Shown one piece after another: positions 11,905 to 24,705 of a DNA stretch of 64,000 bases. The DNA comes from Rhyacophila brunnea. Lineage: Eukaryota > Arthropoda > Insecta > Trichoptera > Rhyacophilidae. The translations under genes and the position numbers were made by a program. The DNA lies in contig JAGYXB010001793.1 of the NCBI GenBank assembly GCA_022495005.1, positions 124,001-188,000 on the forward strand, written 5' to 3'. The notes beneath the pieces are model-generated. The model was not told the origin of the DNA. It made no database searches and saw only the letters and a list, made by a program, of their open reading frames with translations. Position 1 is the first letter of the stretch. Each line of letters opens with the position of its first letter.

Positions 11905-11975
11905 TTATGAAACGTAATACCATCTTCTTGCGTATCAGTACGGCTACCACATTTTAAGACAACACACAGAACCAT
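11905..11975 (-). CDS. THAP-domain protein, first coding exon
   Basis: On the minus strand an ATG (AAAAGATGG context) at 11975 opens MVLCVVLKCGSRTD..., then QEDGITFH, and runs 23 codons plus AA to the strong donor AA|GTAAGT. Cys4 and Cys9 and the ITFHK motif match the start of a THAP zinc-binding DNA domain (C-x(2-4)-C ... FHxFP). The rest of the domain (W, CxxH, AVPTIF) would be on later exons, which I did not find between 8.3 and 11.9 kb. THAP domains occur in host transcription regulators and in P-element-type transposases, so either origin is possible. A GC-richer region at 12045-12240 lies upstream and could be the promoter. Confidence 0.55.
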
Positions 11976-12934
11976 CTTTTCTACTTAATTAACCAAAAAT
12001 ATTTACCACTGACTATATGTTTAACACAAAAAATATCAATTTTAGCAACACGAGCTCGCAAGCTATCGACGCTATGTGAAGCGTTTCGCCCCGATTTGAT
12101 GGCGATACTTTTGGAAACTGGCTCGTAGCTAGTAGACCTTTTATCTTACTCTAGCACGTGTCGCAGAAATTGTAAGGGTGCCGAATACTTTCTCACTCGC
12201 ACTCATGCATCGTTTTTGTTCAGGCCTTGGCCTAAACGTTTTTTTTTATTCGCAAGATAATTTTTCACAGGTAATTAACAAGTTTTTACAACTCTATTAA
12301 AAGATGAATGAGATTTTCCAGGAAACAATATTGAAAAGATCCATTAGAGTGGCGCTTTCAATTCAATAATGCGATACTCATGTCAAGGCATATTATATTA
12401 GTGGATGTGATGAATACGTTGGTTAGAAATTAGACATTTTTAGATACGATAATTAAAAATGTATTATGTTCATATTACTATCATGACCGGGCACTCGTAT
12501 GCTTACCTGCGAGTATGTATGCCTACAACGTTTTTTTGTAATCTAAGCAAACAAATAGTGATTGATCTAAAACTAAAAAGGTAGGTACATAAGTACATTC
12601 TACATAGGTACTAAGTTTACCAACACCAGCACAGAAAATATAATAAATTGTACACAAAATTATCGTAAGAAGCTTCACGAACTTTGTGTAGGTTTAGAAA
12701 ATGAAAATTGATTTAAAAAAAAAGTGAATTTATAATGTACTATTTACTTTGTGCCAATTATTGGTAGGAAGACACATAACAAAATATAACACAATATTGA
12801 GTACCTACCTACTTGAATAGATTCCACATTTTTTCATTTTGTTATTATACATAGCTATAAGATTACATATTTTTAACTGTTACGGATATCATATTATTCA
12901 AGCGGGTGACACCGGTCGTGATCATTATTAAATT
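11976..12934. other. Region upstream of the THAP exon
   Basis: 12045-12240 is GC-richer, with several CpG-containing words (gctcgcaagctatcgacgct). It is a plausible promoter/5' UTR for the minus-strand THAP exon. The rest is AT-rich with nothing recognised. Confidence 0.25.
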
Positions 12935-12985
12935 ACGTGGGTAGATAGGTAGATGGGTAGGTAGGTAGGTAAATAAGTAGGTTCT
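12935..12985 (+). repeat. GTAG tetranucleotide microsatellite
   Basis: Imperfect run of GTAG/GATA-type tetramers (ggtagatgggtaggtaggta). Confidence 0.8.
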
Positions 12986-13464
12986 ACGCCTTACTGTATT
13001 TTATTTTGATTGTCATTATAAATTATAGCCACGACATAAATTTAAACCAAATAAATACCTATATAATATAATATTTATTGTAAGTGCATAATTGTCAAAA
13101 ATACTTAGAGGTTAGAATCGGAAATTAAACCATTTGCATCCTTAATACTTTGGACGCGGAAGACGCACACGGTGCGTAATAAAAAAGCGGCCGATCGATG
13201 TAATTAACGTGCATTTTAAAGGGGGCAATTAAAATCTCATTATCTATTCAGCAGCGAAAGCGTTAATTGAAGAATATTATAATAATTTAAAATGTATTAT
13301 TGTTGAGTTTCTAATGTAAAAGTAAGCACTTCAATATTAAAATTACTTAAGCGTCAGTGACATTGAACTACTTTACGTTGGCGAATTTAAAAACGGGCGA
13401 GTCAGCTAGTGCGATTGTGATGAAGACACACAAAACTTTCCACTCGCTCAGAAGCCACAAGCTA

Positions 13465-13654
13465 GCGACTATTTTGACAGGACGTAGTTTGTTTTTTTTA
13501 CCGGGAGGTAGCCACTATCGCTCTACTGCGCAGACGCAGATCAAGTATAGATAATATACTTACGTAAAAAAGCATAGATAATATACACAAGCTAGCGACT
13601 ATTTTGACTGGACGTAGTTCGTTTTTACCGGAAGGTCGCCACTATCGCTCTACA
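13465..13654 (+). repeat. Local direct duplication of about 70 bp
   Basis: Two copies of acaagctagcgactattttg... ggacgtagtt... gccactatcgctctac, at about 13468-13536 and 13588-13654, separated by about 50 bases carrying tagataatatac twice. The 65-codon ORF across the first copy is probably not a gene. Confidence 0.6.
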
Positions 13655-13699
13655 CGGCAGTGTGTAGCGTGTAAAGCAGACCGGCTATCAACTTTTCTC

Positions 13700-13805
13700 G
13701 GTAGATTGTTTACAATCCGCTTGTTAGCTTGTTCGATGATGACATTGGGCGAGTTTACAAGCAGATTGTAAATACGCCAAAGTAGCTCAATGTCATCGAG
13801 CCTTT
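13700..13805. repeat. Two interleaved inverted repeats
   Basis: A (TTTACAATCCGCTTGT, 13709-13724) pairs with 13757-13772. B (tcgatgatgacattgg, 13733-13748) pairs with 13787-13799. The order is A B A' B', so the two hairpins are mutually exclusive or pseudoknot-like. Confidence 0.55.
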
Positions 13806-14689
13806 ACTGTTGGTTGGCGTTTTAATGAAAGTGTAACGTTTTACAGTAAAGCCAAGTAAATTATTTTTTAGACTTGTTGTAATGTAGGTACCTAGTCAGA
13901 AAATCTGATACATACATGAATAAAACGCGCTTGGGTAATGAATGTACCTATGATGATGTTCGCACGCAGAGAGGGGTAGATATTAAATGTATACACTTGG
14001 GTAGGCTAAAAATAAGCAACCCTTATGTAATAAAATAAAAACAAAGACAATTACCTCTGGTAACTTGAACCCGACAGCAATTAAAGTGTATTATTATGTT
14101 CAAGCGTAAATAACTAAATTTGGCCGCTTGCCCGCATGCTGTATAGCTGCATAAATCTGATTAATATTGCGGATAAAGATATAAAGGCGTGGTACCACCA
14201 CTCATTACAATATTGTAGAAAACTTGTATTATTAATTATTTTAACATTATGTATACTAATAAGTAATAACAATGACTTCCCTGTGCAAAGTGCCGCCCTT
14301 AAGTAGAAGAACGTCGTCCCCTTTCATTTTTAGCTTCAAAATGTCTGGTAATTAGTTAGGTAGGTACCTACATACTTTCCTATTTTATTATTTATTTTAT
14401 CTAGAGATAAATACGTAGGTACATCAAAAAAAATCTTTAAATTTCCAGACACCATTTATTGAGAATTATAGCATTTCTTCGAAACCCACTCTCAATCATG
14501 GTGATTTAGGTAAGTGGAGGTCTGTGGCGGTGGCAGGTTTGGAGGCACTCCTGTGACAATGTTCCTTGTGCGATAAACCGCCATTATAATGTCGGAACTT
14601 TTTATGCTTTGATTATTTTTTAAACTAAGATGTCGATACTTTCTAACGAAGCTACAGCATGGTCTGCTTCTTGGTAAACCTTAACTTCT
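13806..14689. other. Gene-free stretch
   Basis: A 28-codon ORF from ATGACTTCCCTG (about 14271) has no splice or family support. Otherwise AT-rich. Confidence 0.3.
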
Positions 14690-15062
14690 TTAAGGCTATA
14701 CTTTAGTTGAGGCATGGTCTAAAAAGATTGTGGCTAGGCGATGCGCGGATTGTGCAAATGACGCGTGCCGAACGAAATATAATTTGTCATAAAAATCCAA
14801 CATGCGTCAATTTAATGTTATGTTTATTATTGTATTACTAATAATAATAGTATATTCATTGACATGTTTTCTTTTTTAAGTACAAACGTAAAGTTTTTTA
14901 GTCATTTTTACACGATTTTTAGAATATTTTCATCTGACGCCGTTACAAAACAAATCGACGTGCGGACACCTCGACTGTCGGTCTCCGATTGGTGACTAGT
15001 GAGAAATTTCGTCGCACCTCCTGTTGAAAATTATTTGCCGTTTCACTGAAGTACGTTCTTAA
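14690..15062 (-). mobile_element. TTAA-MITE copy 3
   Basis: Complete reverse copy between TTAA at 14690-14693 and 15059-15062. Ends read GGCTATACTTTAGTTGAGGC and, inward from the other side, GAACGTACTTCAGTGAAACG. Very close to the copies at 2.2 and 29.0 kb. Confidence 0.8.
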
Positions 15063-16615
15063 TAATTTGTGATATTTATATTAGTTCCATCATCATTCGC
15101 CGCCCCTATAAAACGCATGACCTGCCTACCCTACGGGACGTCACTACTAATAAGAAAGAGATGACACTGACATAGTGATATAGTCTCTATTCTAGTCGAT
15201 CAAATGCATACGTTGATTATATAGCAGCCCTCTATAACTAGGCCGCGGCGCTAAATTGCAAGTTAGTACCTACTTAAGTATTAGTTATTTATTGACTTGG
15301 AATGCATAGCAGTTAGCTGTTTGCTTTAAATGTTTCTGTACCTATATATCAATAAATACGAATGTATTGAATTAAGTTGACATAACCTTACGTACATATG
15401 GAGGTAGGTACTTATACTGAACCACTTATTGAATATTAGCTCAGGAAATTACTTAATTATTAATTTATTTCCATGTGGAGTTGTTATACTTTGATTCCAT
15501 ATAGAAGAAACAACCACACAATGCCACCCCTCACAATATAGCAGCGAATGGCAACGCATTGATATAATATAATAGATAACAATATACATAAAGACCACAA
15601 TATGCCACAATGTCTTCGCTGAAAAGACCGGCTATGGCGGCTATGGCATCAACGCGAATTTAACTCTTGGTCGCACGAACATATTTTTATAACAATTAAT
15701 TACCTACTCCGGCCGATTAATTGGCTGCGAACTAAGGAATTTAATTAACATTGAGAAGAATCACCGCTGTCTAGCAACTAGAATTCAAGCTGTAAAATTT
15801 AAACTATCCATATTCTTTTTGACATTCCAAAATTAGCAATAAATTCAAATGCCTAGGTTGAGTAAGTTTATGCATTTCTCTTATCGGGTTTAGGATTAAT
15901 AGAAATAAATAAATTCTCAACCACTTTGTTTAACGTAGTTTGTGTAATAAATTATCAATTTACTGTAACTTCTTTGTTGCACAATTGTGTACCTCACTTT
16001 ATCTCTCAATCACAATGAGATTAAGTAGTAGGTGGTATATTACCATTTAGCATGTGTTCAGGTGTCTTGCTATCACATAATAATATTATCATTGTGTGCA
16101 ATCTTATTGACATCGCTCACCCGTCAGAGCGCAGGGTTTATGCGATTATATTTCGCAGGCATCGCAGGTCATATTATTATTATTGTACAAATTTCATTAC
16201 ATGTTAGTTATGTGGTATTGCGTTATAGTAAAGCGTCATTTTATAAAAATAATATAATTATTTAATTACACAGTATGTATCATGAATGAATAAAATACAA
16301 TCATTAGATAGGTATATATATTATTGGTTTATAAATATTATATTATGTATGTGAGTAGTAGGTAGTTACTCCAAATTCACAAATATTAGTATTTTTAAAC
16401 ATCGTAAACATATGTACATACAAATATTAGTATAATAAGACATACTATATTAAATCAAAATTAAATAGAGGCATAAGGATACAGATTTTTTCAACTTCGG
16501 CCGAAGTTTTGGGAATCCCATTTAATTAGCTTATTCAACATACTTATTGAAGTATACTATAATAATATATGATTGTAATATATTATATTTATTGCTTTGT
16601 TCCAGTAAAACTTAC
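15063..16615. other. Gene-free stretch
   Basis: AT-rich. A short ATG ORF near 15611 (MSSLKRPAMAAMASTRI) has no support. Nothing else recognised. Confidence 0.3.
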
Positions 16616-16706
16616 CTATTAATTTGAATAATCCATAAACTTGTGAATAACTGCTTTCTTTCACAATCCCTCCTTCGTCGGGTACGATACGTATCGGGTC
16701 GATCAA
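16616..16706 (-). CDS. Candidate internal exon, unknown host gene
   Basis: On the minus strand, TACTAAT (a perfect branch-point consensus) lies about 20 bases before ACTATCAG, after which 30 codons stay open: LIDPIRIVPDEGGIVK, then SSYSQVYGLFKLI. The exon ends ATAG|GTAAGT, a consensus donor, in phase 1. There is no ATG in the frame, so this is internal. The peptide has normal composition but no family I can name. No partner exon in the right phase was found nearby. Confidence 0.4.
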
Positions 16707-17330
16707 CTGATAGTTCACTTCAAAATTAGTAGGTATTATTCTAATTCTTCACGAATTATTATCACTGATGCATACAGATTAACACTTTTTCAAACACTTC
16801 ACTGAATACAATATTGGACGTTCTGCGTGGCGTGTTGAAGGCACGTATTAAATAACGCATGCAATACGTGACAGCCTTTTATCCTTATGCATTCAAACAA
16901 CCATTATTTTATTCGACTGATAAACTTTGTGGATAGTTTTGAACATCAAAGTTTTAAACGTTTTCAACAATATTTGGAAAACATTTACACTTCTAGCAAA
17001 ACGAGGAACAACTTTTTTTTGATTATTCAAACAAACACTTTGAAAGTAAGTAGGTACAGTAAACAACAAACAAACTATACACAGAGTACGAATTATATAG
17101 ATATACGATTTGAAATCAAACTGTAACGTCACTCACACTGATTGTACACACTTTGAGATAATTTGTGGGCGTATATTTGATAATTTTTATCATAAAATCA
17201 ACTTTGAAAAAGTTGATAAAGATTTTGTTTTGGCGGTCGCGGAATACCCTTAATACCTACACGCTCAGAGACTGGCGCGCTAACTGACGCGTTGTAGATA
17301 CGCGGCAATTGAACGTTTGTGTCCGTAAAA
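16707..17330. other. Intergenic or intronic stretch
   Basis: Both strands have long AT-rich chance ORFs at 16887-17132. 17222-17330 is GC-richer. Confidence 0.3.
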
Positions 17331-17465
17331 TGTCGGCTACGTTCGGGATTGTTCGTGAAGCGGCATGGCCGACGGTCGGTAACCTACCACCTGTCTGTCC
17401 AGCCATGGTTGGCCGCAGCGCGTATTCTAAACTTTTTCAAATCGCGACAGATAAAAAAATATGTT
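17331..17465 (+). CDS. Weak candidate first exon in a CpG-richer island
   Basis: AAAATG at 17328-17333 opens MSATFGIVREAAWPTVGNLP and continues for about 44 codons to TAG, with a possible donor (GTCG|GTAACC) inside. The upstream 100 bases are GC-richer than the surroundings, as a promoter could be. No domain is recognised. Confidence 0.2.
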
Positions 17466-18699
17466 AGTGTTTTTACGAGCTTTAGGTATTTCCGATTCGT
17501 TTTAAATGCCTATACATCCGGCGAAAGCTGCAATAACGCCTGATAACATACATTTTTTTTTTAATTTTCAATTTAATAAACGATTGATATTGTTGTACCT
17601 TATATTGTATTGTTATTTTATCACCTCACCATTATTAAAAGCCGTAGATGCCGTTAATAAACCATTCAGAATTTCATAAGGAATATTAAAAGATTTTCCG
17701 TAAATTCAAAAAAGAAAAATTGTTCATTCCAACATTAATTATGTCTCATTAGAGATTTTTAAGTTTTAATTATTACTACCTACTACTTGTATTTATATAA
17801 GTAGATACCTATATTTTAATCTGTATTATTACTATAATAGATTGAAGGTACATACTCAAAATTTTATCTTATATCCTGAATTATGATTTTTTTACTATTC
17901 CATTGAATTCCAATAGTTTCGCTCTCCGGCATCTTCAGGCTCCACAGTAGGTACATATTATATAAAATGTACATAATATTTATATTTTAATACCTGCTTT
18001 ACACGTGCATGGATTTACTGCTAACAGTACCTACGTATTATCGCGGCCATAACAAGAAAATGCAAGTGTCAACACGGAGTATCGTGCAAGATGCAAGATT
18101 GCATGCATGGATCAAAAAAGTTCAAAAGTTTCTGAATTGTCACGCAATAATTGGTAGGTACCTACTTACTTATTACTTATTATGGGTCCACAGGCGCAGT
18201 AGAATGATAGTGGCGAACCTGCCGGAAGAAATACGAACTACATTACACAGACTATTTCGCCGCTTACCGATTATCTACGAACCTGTCTGAATCTGTCAAA
18301 TAGCACCATAAAATGACAACATCGCGTCTCATTTACGCTTGAAGAATTGTATTGGAGAGACCATCAGCACTTTTATGTGTAAACAGTTATTATCACGATA
18401 ATTTTAAATACACACAATTGGTGCAAGTAAATCAATGCACTTGTACAGGCGCTATAATTGATTTAAAGTACGACCCGGGTTTCACCCCTGGCAAGTGGGC
18501 AAATCCATTGACGAATACGCATAGTGCCTGAAGGTTGCAAACAATGAGTCCATTGGAATAGCATATAGGTACCTCAAATCAATTGGATTTTAAATACATT
18601 TTTGTAGTATCTATTAATTAATTAATTAATGCATACTTTATAATATATTCTATATAAAATATTATATTCCCTTTAACACTACAACAAGTCACGAAGTCC
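17466..18699. other. Gene-free stretch
   Basis: AT-rich, with a TTAA-rich run at 18613-18630. The 93-codon ORF at 18009-18290 has no splice or family support. Confidence 0.3.
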
Positions 18700-18835
18700 A
18701 ATGACAGTAGTGTAGTGAAATACCCAGACTCGTCAAATCACGTAAACATAATATCGTGACCTCCCCGGGAATCAAAGTCGGAGCCTCCGGATGAAAGGCC
18801 AACGCCTATCGCACCTGACTACAAGGGGCGCTCAT
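18700..18835 (-). mobile_element. tRNA-derived SINE fragment
   Basis: On the minus strand GTAGTCAGGTGCGATAGGCG, then tccggaggctccgactttga and ttcccgggga, looks like a tRNA head with A- and B-box-like parts. The body is short and different from family S1. Confidence 0.45.
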
Positions 18836-20249
18836 AATGACACTTGGGAATTTCATAAAGTTTTTAGTCTAGCCCTAGTCTAGCCATATAAAACTGAATA
18901 CTTATAATAATATTATATAGCAACCTGTTTGATGTTTTCTTATAATATGTATATTTTGGTAATTTTGGTACATATAACTGATATGTAAGCAGCAAAAATA
19001 TGCAACACAATAAATACAATCACAGAATAACAAGTGTTGGAAAGTGATGTTTACCGCATCATATTTTACAAAATAACATTGGGCTTTCAACAGTTTCAAA
19101 GTCATAGATAAACAACAAATGATTTTTTTCACGTAGGTACCACACATGTATTTTTTTTAAATGCTTATACACACCAATGGAAATTGCGCCCCACGCGACT
19201 TTTTTGCGACTATACATACATGCATACGAGTAGAACAAGATCGTGAGAAATATGTTTGAAAAAAGGAATGTTCTATCAATTGAGTAGGTCAAAATCAAAG
19301 CGGTTACTCTCCATTACTTACACACTGAAATATGTGCATAAAAATAATGACACATCTTTGAGCGGGTTTTAGATAGGTACCTATAATAACATTATAAGTT
19401 TTGTGATACTGAGCTACTCGGACCATTGTGTCAATTAAAAATAACAAATTTATTTTATCTAATTTTTTAATTTATAATTTAATTTAATTATTGAACATTT
19501 CAGAAAGTGATTATCTGTGATCAATATAGAGTAGGTAGTCCTTTTGCTTTTAACATACTAAATTTACACGACGTAGGTATAAAGGGAGATAAGACTAAAT
19601 CTGTTGGGCACACTTCCAATCGCTCGCGAAACATTGGTTGGAAATTTCTGCTCTAGTGATTATTTTTTTTTGTTACGTTATGGTTAGATGATTCAAGGCT
19701 TAAAATTTAATATTGTTTAGATAGGTATACAAACTTTGATCAATACAAAAGGCAATATAAATTCTAGTTTATTAGAATTTTAATAACATAACATGTCGTA
19801 CAATAAAATCATACATTCCATGACGTTGAGAATCGCAAAACTTATTTGCATTGCAACCCAGTTCGCACGTCGCATTTACATTGTTCTTTTCAATTATGGA
19901 GTAATTTTCCTTGGAGAGTTTGTTGGTACAGTAAGCATGAAAATTGTACGTCCGACAAAAACTGTGCTTACAACTCACTCACTCGGATTGCTGAGCGCGA
20001 AAAAAATCCATGCATTCCACGGCAACTACTCGGGCTACAGTACAAAAAGGATATATTATAACACTTAAATATTAATTATTTCGTAAATGAGTAGGCTCTT
20101 AAATATTGTCAGAATACACATAGGCGCTACAACTGTTCTCTATCTTTCCATACAATATTGGTTGGAGTAAATATCTAGTTCATATCTCTCATTCGCTAGT
20201 TAAATATGAGCACAATTTGTCATTGTGAGGATACTAAAGAATTTGATCA
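18836..20249. other. Gene-free stretch
   Basis: Shadow ORFs on both strands. Nothing recognised. Confidence 0.3.
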
Positions 20250-20400
20250 GGCATCCTAGAGATAGACCAAGAAAGAGGTGGATTGGAGGAGGATCGAAAC
20301 AAGATGGATAGGAAAGGAAACTGAAGAAGATTAGGGAAGGACATGAGTCCGTGAAAGGGTCAAAGTACCGTTCTGGGATGTAATGGTGTTAAGGAAAAAG
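20250..20400 (+). pseudogene. Degenerate LINE ORF2 C-terminal fragment
   Basis: HPRDRPRKRWIGGG is readable near the start and resembles the GRPRxRWxD stretch at the C-terminus of many insect non-LTR reverse transcriptases. Stops and frameshifts follow. Short and weak. Confidence 0.35.
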
Positions 20401-20916
20401 GATAAATGGATAATAAATAGGTTGGTATTCGTAGTTAGGTAGGTACCCTCTATATATTAGGTATTATAATTCCACAGTCTGCCACATATTAGGTAGACAA
20501 GTAAATGTTATTAAAAAACATATAGCTGAAGAGTGGATGAAGATATTCATGCACCCAGATGTTGCATGTTAGTTTAATAAAATAAATGTCTTTGTAATAT
20601 TTTTAATACTTTAATTAATAATTTAGTGTTGTTGGATTCGTTGCTAATGTCCAGTGACGTTGTCCCCTTATCTCTTCATTCGGATTATGCTTTCTTAAGT
20701 TTCGAATTTGGGATTTCCATACTAGGCGATTATTTAAAGCCTACCTTCTTAAGAAAAATATTTTTTAATTGCATATTGACATATTTATATACTTAATCTC
20801 TTCATTATTTTATGTTATATAAAAATTATTTATTTTGCCAACGAGAGATGTCGTATATGTAAGAATGTATTACACTATTACAGTATTACACAGTTTACAA
20901 AACAACTGCAAAGGTA

Positions 20917-21150
20917 TTAAAAAATATGCCACAGCCCGCCGTAAATAAATAATAAACGCCGCGACGTCTCGACGTAAATAAATCTCTGATTATGTGTGAA
21001 ATAATTCAGAATTTTTTTCGTATGGACTTTACGTCTCGTAACCTCAGCAAGTCTGCTGATTTGTACGAAATAAGGTAAGCTCCTATCGCAGAGCCTAAAA
21101 CATTCGCGCATAATAATGTTGTCACGACTGCGCACTTTGTCCAAAATCAT
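20917..21150 (-). CDS. Uncertain 77-codon ORF, or an antisense exon
   Basis: The minus strand is open from ATG 21150 (MILDKVRSRDNIIMRECF...) to TAA 20917, with high Arg/Lys. The plus strand over part of the same DNA has an exon-like block (21010-21074) between AATTCAG and G|GTAAGC reading MDFTSRNLSKSADLYEI. Only one of the two can be real at most. No domain is recognised. Confidence 0.2.
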   Translation of the reverse strand: MILDKVRSRDNIIMRECFRLCDRSLPYFVQISRLAEVTRRKVHTKKILNYFTHNQRFIYVETSRRLLFIYGGLWHIF

Positions 21151-21659
21151 TGATAATTAGATAATTAAAAAAATAATTTCAACGGCGTTTAATCGAATAT
21201 TAATAAATAAGTAAGTATATATTGTTTTTATAAATGAAAATAAATTGTATCTAATGATTTTTGATGGATATACATGTTTTGTAAAATACGTAATTTAAAC
21301 ACATCGCTCATTTTTATGTCGTCAATGAGTTTTTGAAGTTTCATTGAATTAGTGTGTCGTTGTCATTTACTAGTGTGTACCTATTCATTAGTAGTAAATA
21401 TTGTACTATTCTCGTAAGTATACCTGACAAGTGTGCTCCTTTTATCAGATCTCCACAACCTACCTCTTTCCAAAAATCACCCTTCGCCACTGTCCCAGTA
21501 TCAAAATAATTATTCAGATATGGTATCTAACAAGTGGAACTCGCGTTACTTAAACTTTTCAACAGGGGAGCTGACCCGATAGTTTCTGCCATTCATTTTA
21601 ACAGCACGATATATTAATTGTTACGTTTTAAGATTACTTAGATTTTGACAGGTCACAGA

Positions 21660-21920
21660 ATCATGCGAGCCTACCTGCACTGACTTAAAATAACATCTGA
21701 CACCAACTTCCCATGTGACGACGGAATCGGTCATAACGTCCTACATCTACTTCTTGATTGTCCAATCAATAGCAAGGAGCGGCATGACCTGAACTTTTTA
21801 TTACAGACGGCAGTCGTGGACATCCGAGATCTTCTGAGGACTATGACAAACGAGGCCAGAAGAGTTGCAACTTTTAATTTTTGCACAAAAATAATAAAAA
21901 TAATTAACAATGACAGTTAA
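21660..21920 (+). pseudogene. LINE (Jockey-like) ORF2 C-terminus
   Basis: A frame reads AYLH, stop, LKITSDTNFPCDDGIGHNVL, then HLLLDCPI, and continues to a TAA at 21918-21920. The C-x(n)-H-LLL-x-CP pattern is the zinc-knuckle-like C-terminal region of Jockey/R1-type reverse transcriptases. The copy is 5'-truncated and has one internal stop before the conserved part. Confidence 0.6.
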
Positions 21921-24129
21921 AAATAATTCATGCCTTTCAGACCCAGTTCATTCATATAAGTTAGTATAAGTGTAATATTAAAGTCTTAATCCTACAGCAT
22001 CATAATATACTCAGAAGTTCAGTCATACGCGACACTTTGTTCCACGCGAAACTACAAACAATACGGCTATAAATCGCAGTTTTGAGAAAACAGTTCTCAT
22101 TTCCCAATGAATACGATAAACTATTTATCAGAATCACCACTGACTTGCGTTACAAAGAATTTTCTAGGGTTTTAGCAAGGCGGTTTCATAGGCCTTAGCC
22201 GATTCAAAAATACCATTACCCGATAGTACCCGTGGAATAATACAGTACAATAATAAAACAGTGGTTTGCGTACCAAAGTCCTTAAAGAAATCTTGATAGT
22301 AAATCCGAGGTATCTATAAAGGTATCTAGGAAAAAAACTATTCAAATTAATGGTAGGTAGGTACGCTAGGTAGGTCAACGGACAAATTATAAATAACTAA
22401 ACGAACAATTACCTGTCCTTTGATTATGTATAGGTACATTGTGTAATTACCTAATTAATGTTCTTTGAATCCTATAGTATGATATCATTCGACCTAATTG
22501 AAAACCTCTGTAATTTTTACAAACAATTAAATTCACAGTGTAAAAAATGTGAATAAAGAAGCCGAGAGTGATTGCACATCATAATTATTTATTCGCATAC
22601 ATGCGGTGCTCTAAAACGGTTATTTTTTTGTTGCACTTGCTTTTATATGAAGTCATTTCTCTGGAGAAATTATTTCAAAATGTATTATAGTAGTAGGTAT
22701 ATATCTACCTAAAAACGTATTTTAACGGATGGACTTACGCCTAGAAATGTCTTATAGAGCAGTCAAAGAAAGTCAAAGGAATCACCACAGAAGCACTTAG
22801 GTATATTAAATATAATTAAATCCATAAAAAATGCTATACCTACTCGTAGATATATTATATTATTATGTTTGAGGATATTTAACTTTACGTTCAATACAGA
22901 CTTTTTTGATGGTGTATAAAATGTCTCGTGATAATAATACAACAAAGAAAAATTTACCCGTCTGTAAAGTAAAATAATAATTTCAACTAAACCTCATGTC
23001 TACATTAATAAAATTAATATTTCCGAGCTATGTTCCAACAAAGCTTCATTACTCATACTAACAAAAACAACATGATGTCACTTCCTGAAATTTTTCAATT
23101 CTGTATGATTCAAATGGAATCGATTACCCGGAGCAGCTTTCGCTACGTCAAAAGCTTTTTCACGTGAACGAAAAGCATGACATAAACTTTTCCTCGTAGA
23201 GGCATGCTGAGTTAATTTCTATCGGAAAATGAACAATGTTAGTTTGTTACGAGGTTATTATTTTTTGCACGCGACTTCGCCGAATAATTTAGGGGCGGCA
23301 GGAAATTAGACAAGTTTCAAAATTTCTGATTTCATTTTACGATTTCTTCTTCAACCGCCATGTCCGCCGAGAGGGTTCATGTTGGTCCTTAAGTTTATAA
23401 GCGAGTGTGAAAATACACAAATATTTATAAGATTATAAGTTATAAAAATGAACATTCTATAACTCAGCTATTGCGTGCGGAGCGAAATAGTAGTAACGTA
23501 TTTCTTTGATATTACATTGCACCAGGGTTGCAATCCCGCTCAATTTCTTGACCCCAAAACACCGGGATTGGAATCCCGAATTTCCGGGTTACCATATTGT
23601 ATTATCATTTATAACAAAAAAGAAAATGGAAAGTGGCCTACTCATAAAAAATATACGGAAATCACAGAAAAATACATATTTTCCACGGGATCTAAAAAAT
23701 ACGCATAATTATAAACTTATAACTTACTATAAACTCAGGACAAAATTGCTAAAATGAGTATTTTCTAGTACGAGTTTTTTTTGTGTGGAAATAGTTGTTT
23801 AATTAAAAAAAATAGAGATAGCGAACAAAATAATTGTTTATAAGTTATTATAATACCTTCCATATGACTTCATTATATCATATTCGGTATATTGTAGATA
23901 TATGTAGATAAACGCATAAACCAATGGAGTGCGGTCCATATTATATGATGCGGATGCGTGCATGCCTTAATTATTTCAAGCTATTAATATGATAGTATAA
24001 CCAATAAATAAATGTAATGTCATACTAGCTGCTCGGTATCACTCCCTATGGGATCAAATGTAGTATAGAATAACTGTTATTTAATAGTATCTTTTTCGTG
24101 ATTTGCAAATAGCAACGTCAAAGCAAAGT
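21921..24129. other. Gene-free stretch
   Basis: AT-rich. 23520-23600 holds short GGGATT/AATCCCG repeats. No supported gene. Confidence 0.3.
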
Positions 24130-24337
24130 TTAATTTGAAACCAATCACAGCAACACCAAATTTATTTATTTTGAAAAATCTGTCATCGAGTATTCAGTAG
24201 AAAGAAAGTATTAAAAAATAGGAATATCCAGCGTGACAAAAATATTGCATCTTATATACTCACTTTAATTTTAATATATGATTTAGAAGAGCAATAGAGA
24301 ATGTCTGATCTCAAAAGATACCGCACGTCCTTTCCAC
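24130..24337 (-). repeat. 208-bp segment X, copy at 24 kb
   Basis: Nearly identical in reverse complement to 44630-44838 (for example ggatattcc, gatctcaaaagataccgcac). It lies directly beside a TTAA-MITE at both places. It could be part of a larger element or a duplicated host segment. Confidence 0.75.
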
Positions 24338-24345
24338 TATAAACA

Positions 24346-24705
24346 TTAAGGCTTATACTTCAGCTGAGGCATGGTGGTGACTAAGCGACGCGCCGATTGT
24401 GCAAACGACGCCTGACGAACAAAACATAATTTGTCATAAAAATTCAACATGCGTCCATTTAATGTTATGTTTATTGTAATTTAAGTAATAATAATAATAT
24501 ATTCATTGACGTTTTTCGAGTAAATACGTAACGTTTTTTAGTCATCTTTACACGATTTAAAAATTAATTCCTCCAACGCCATCATTAAATAAATTGACGT
24601 GCTCACAGGTCGACTATCGCTCTCAGACTGGCCACGCAAGCGAAATTACGTCCCACCTATTGCTGAAAATTATTTGCCGTTTCACTGAAGTAGGTATGTT
24701 CTTAA
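24346..24705 (-). mobile_element. TTAA-MITE copy 4
   Basis: Reverse copy between TTAA at 24346-24349 and 24702-24705. Left end GGCTTATACTTCAGCTGAGG. It is more diverged than copies 1, 3 and 6 and groups with the 44 and 62 kb copies. Confidence 0.75.

Noticed and set aside
12935..12985. Possible CRISPR-like spacing of GTAGGT words
   Set aside because: Simple microsatellite in a eukaryotic genome; no spacers or cas genes.
16887..17132. Overlapping 79-codon ORFs on both strands
   Set aside because: AT-driven composition, no start context, splice sites or family likeness.
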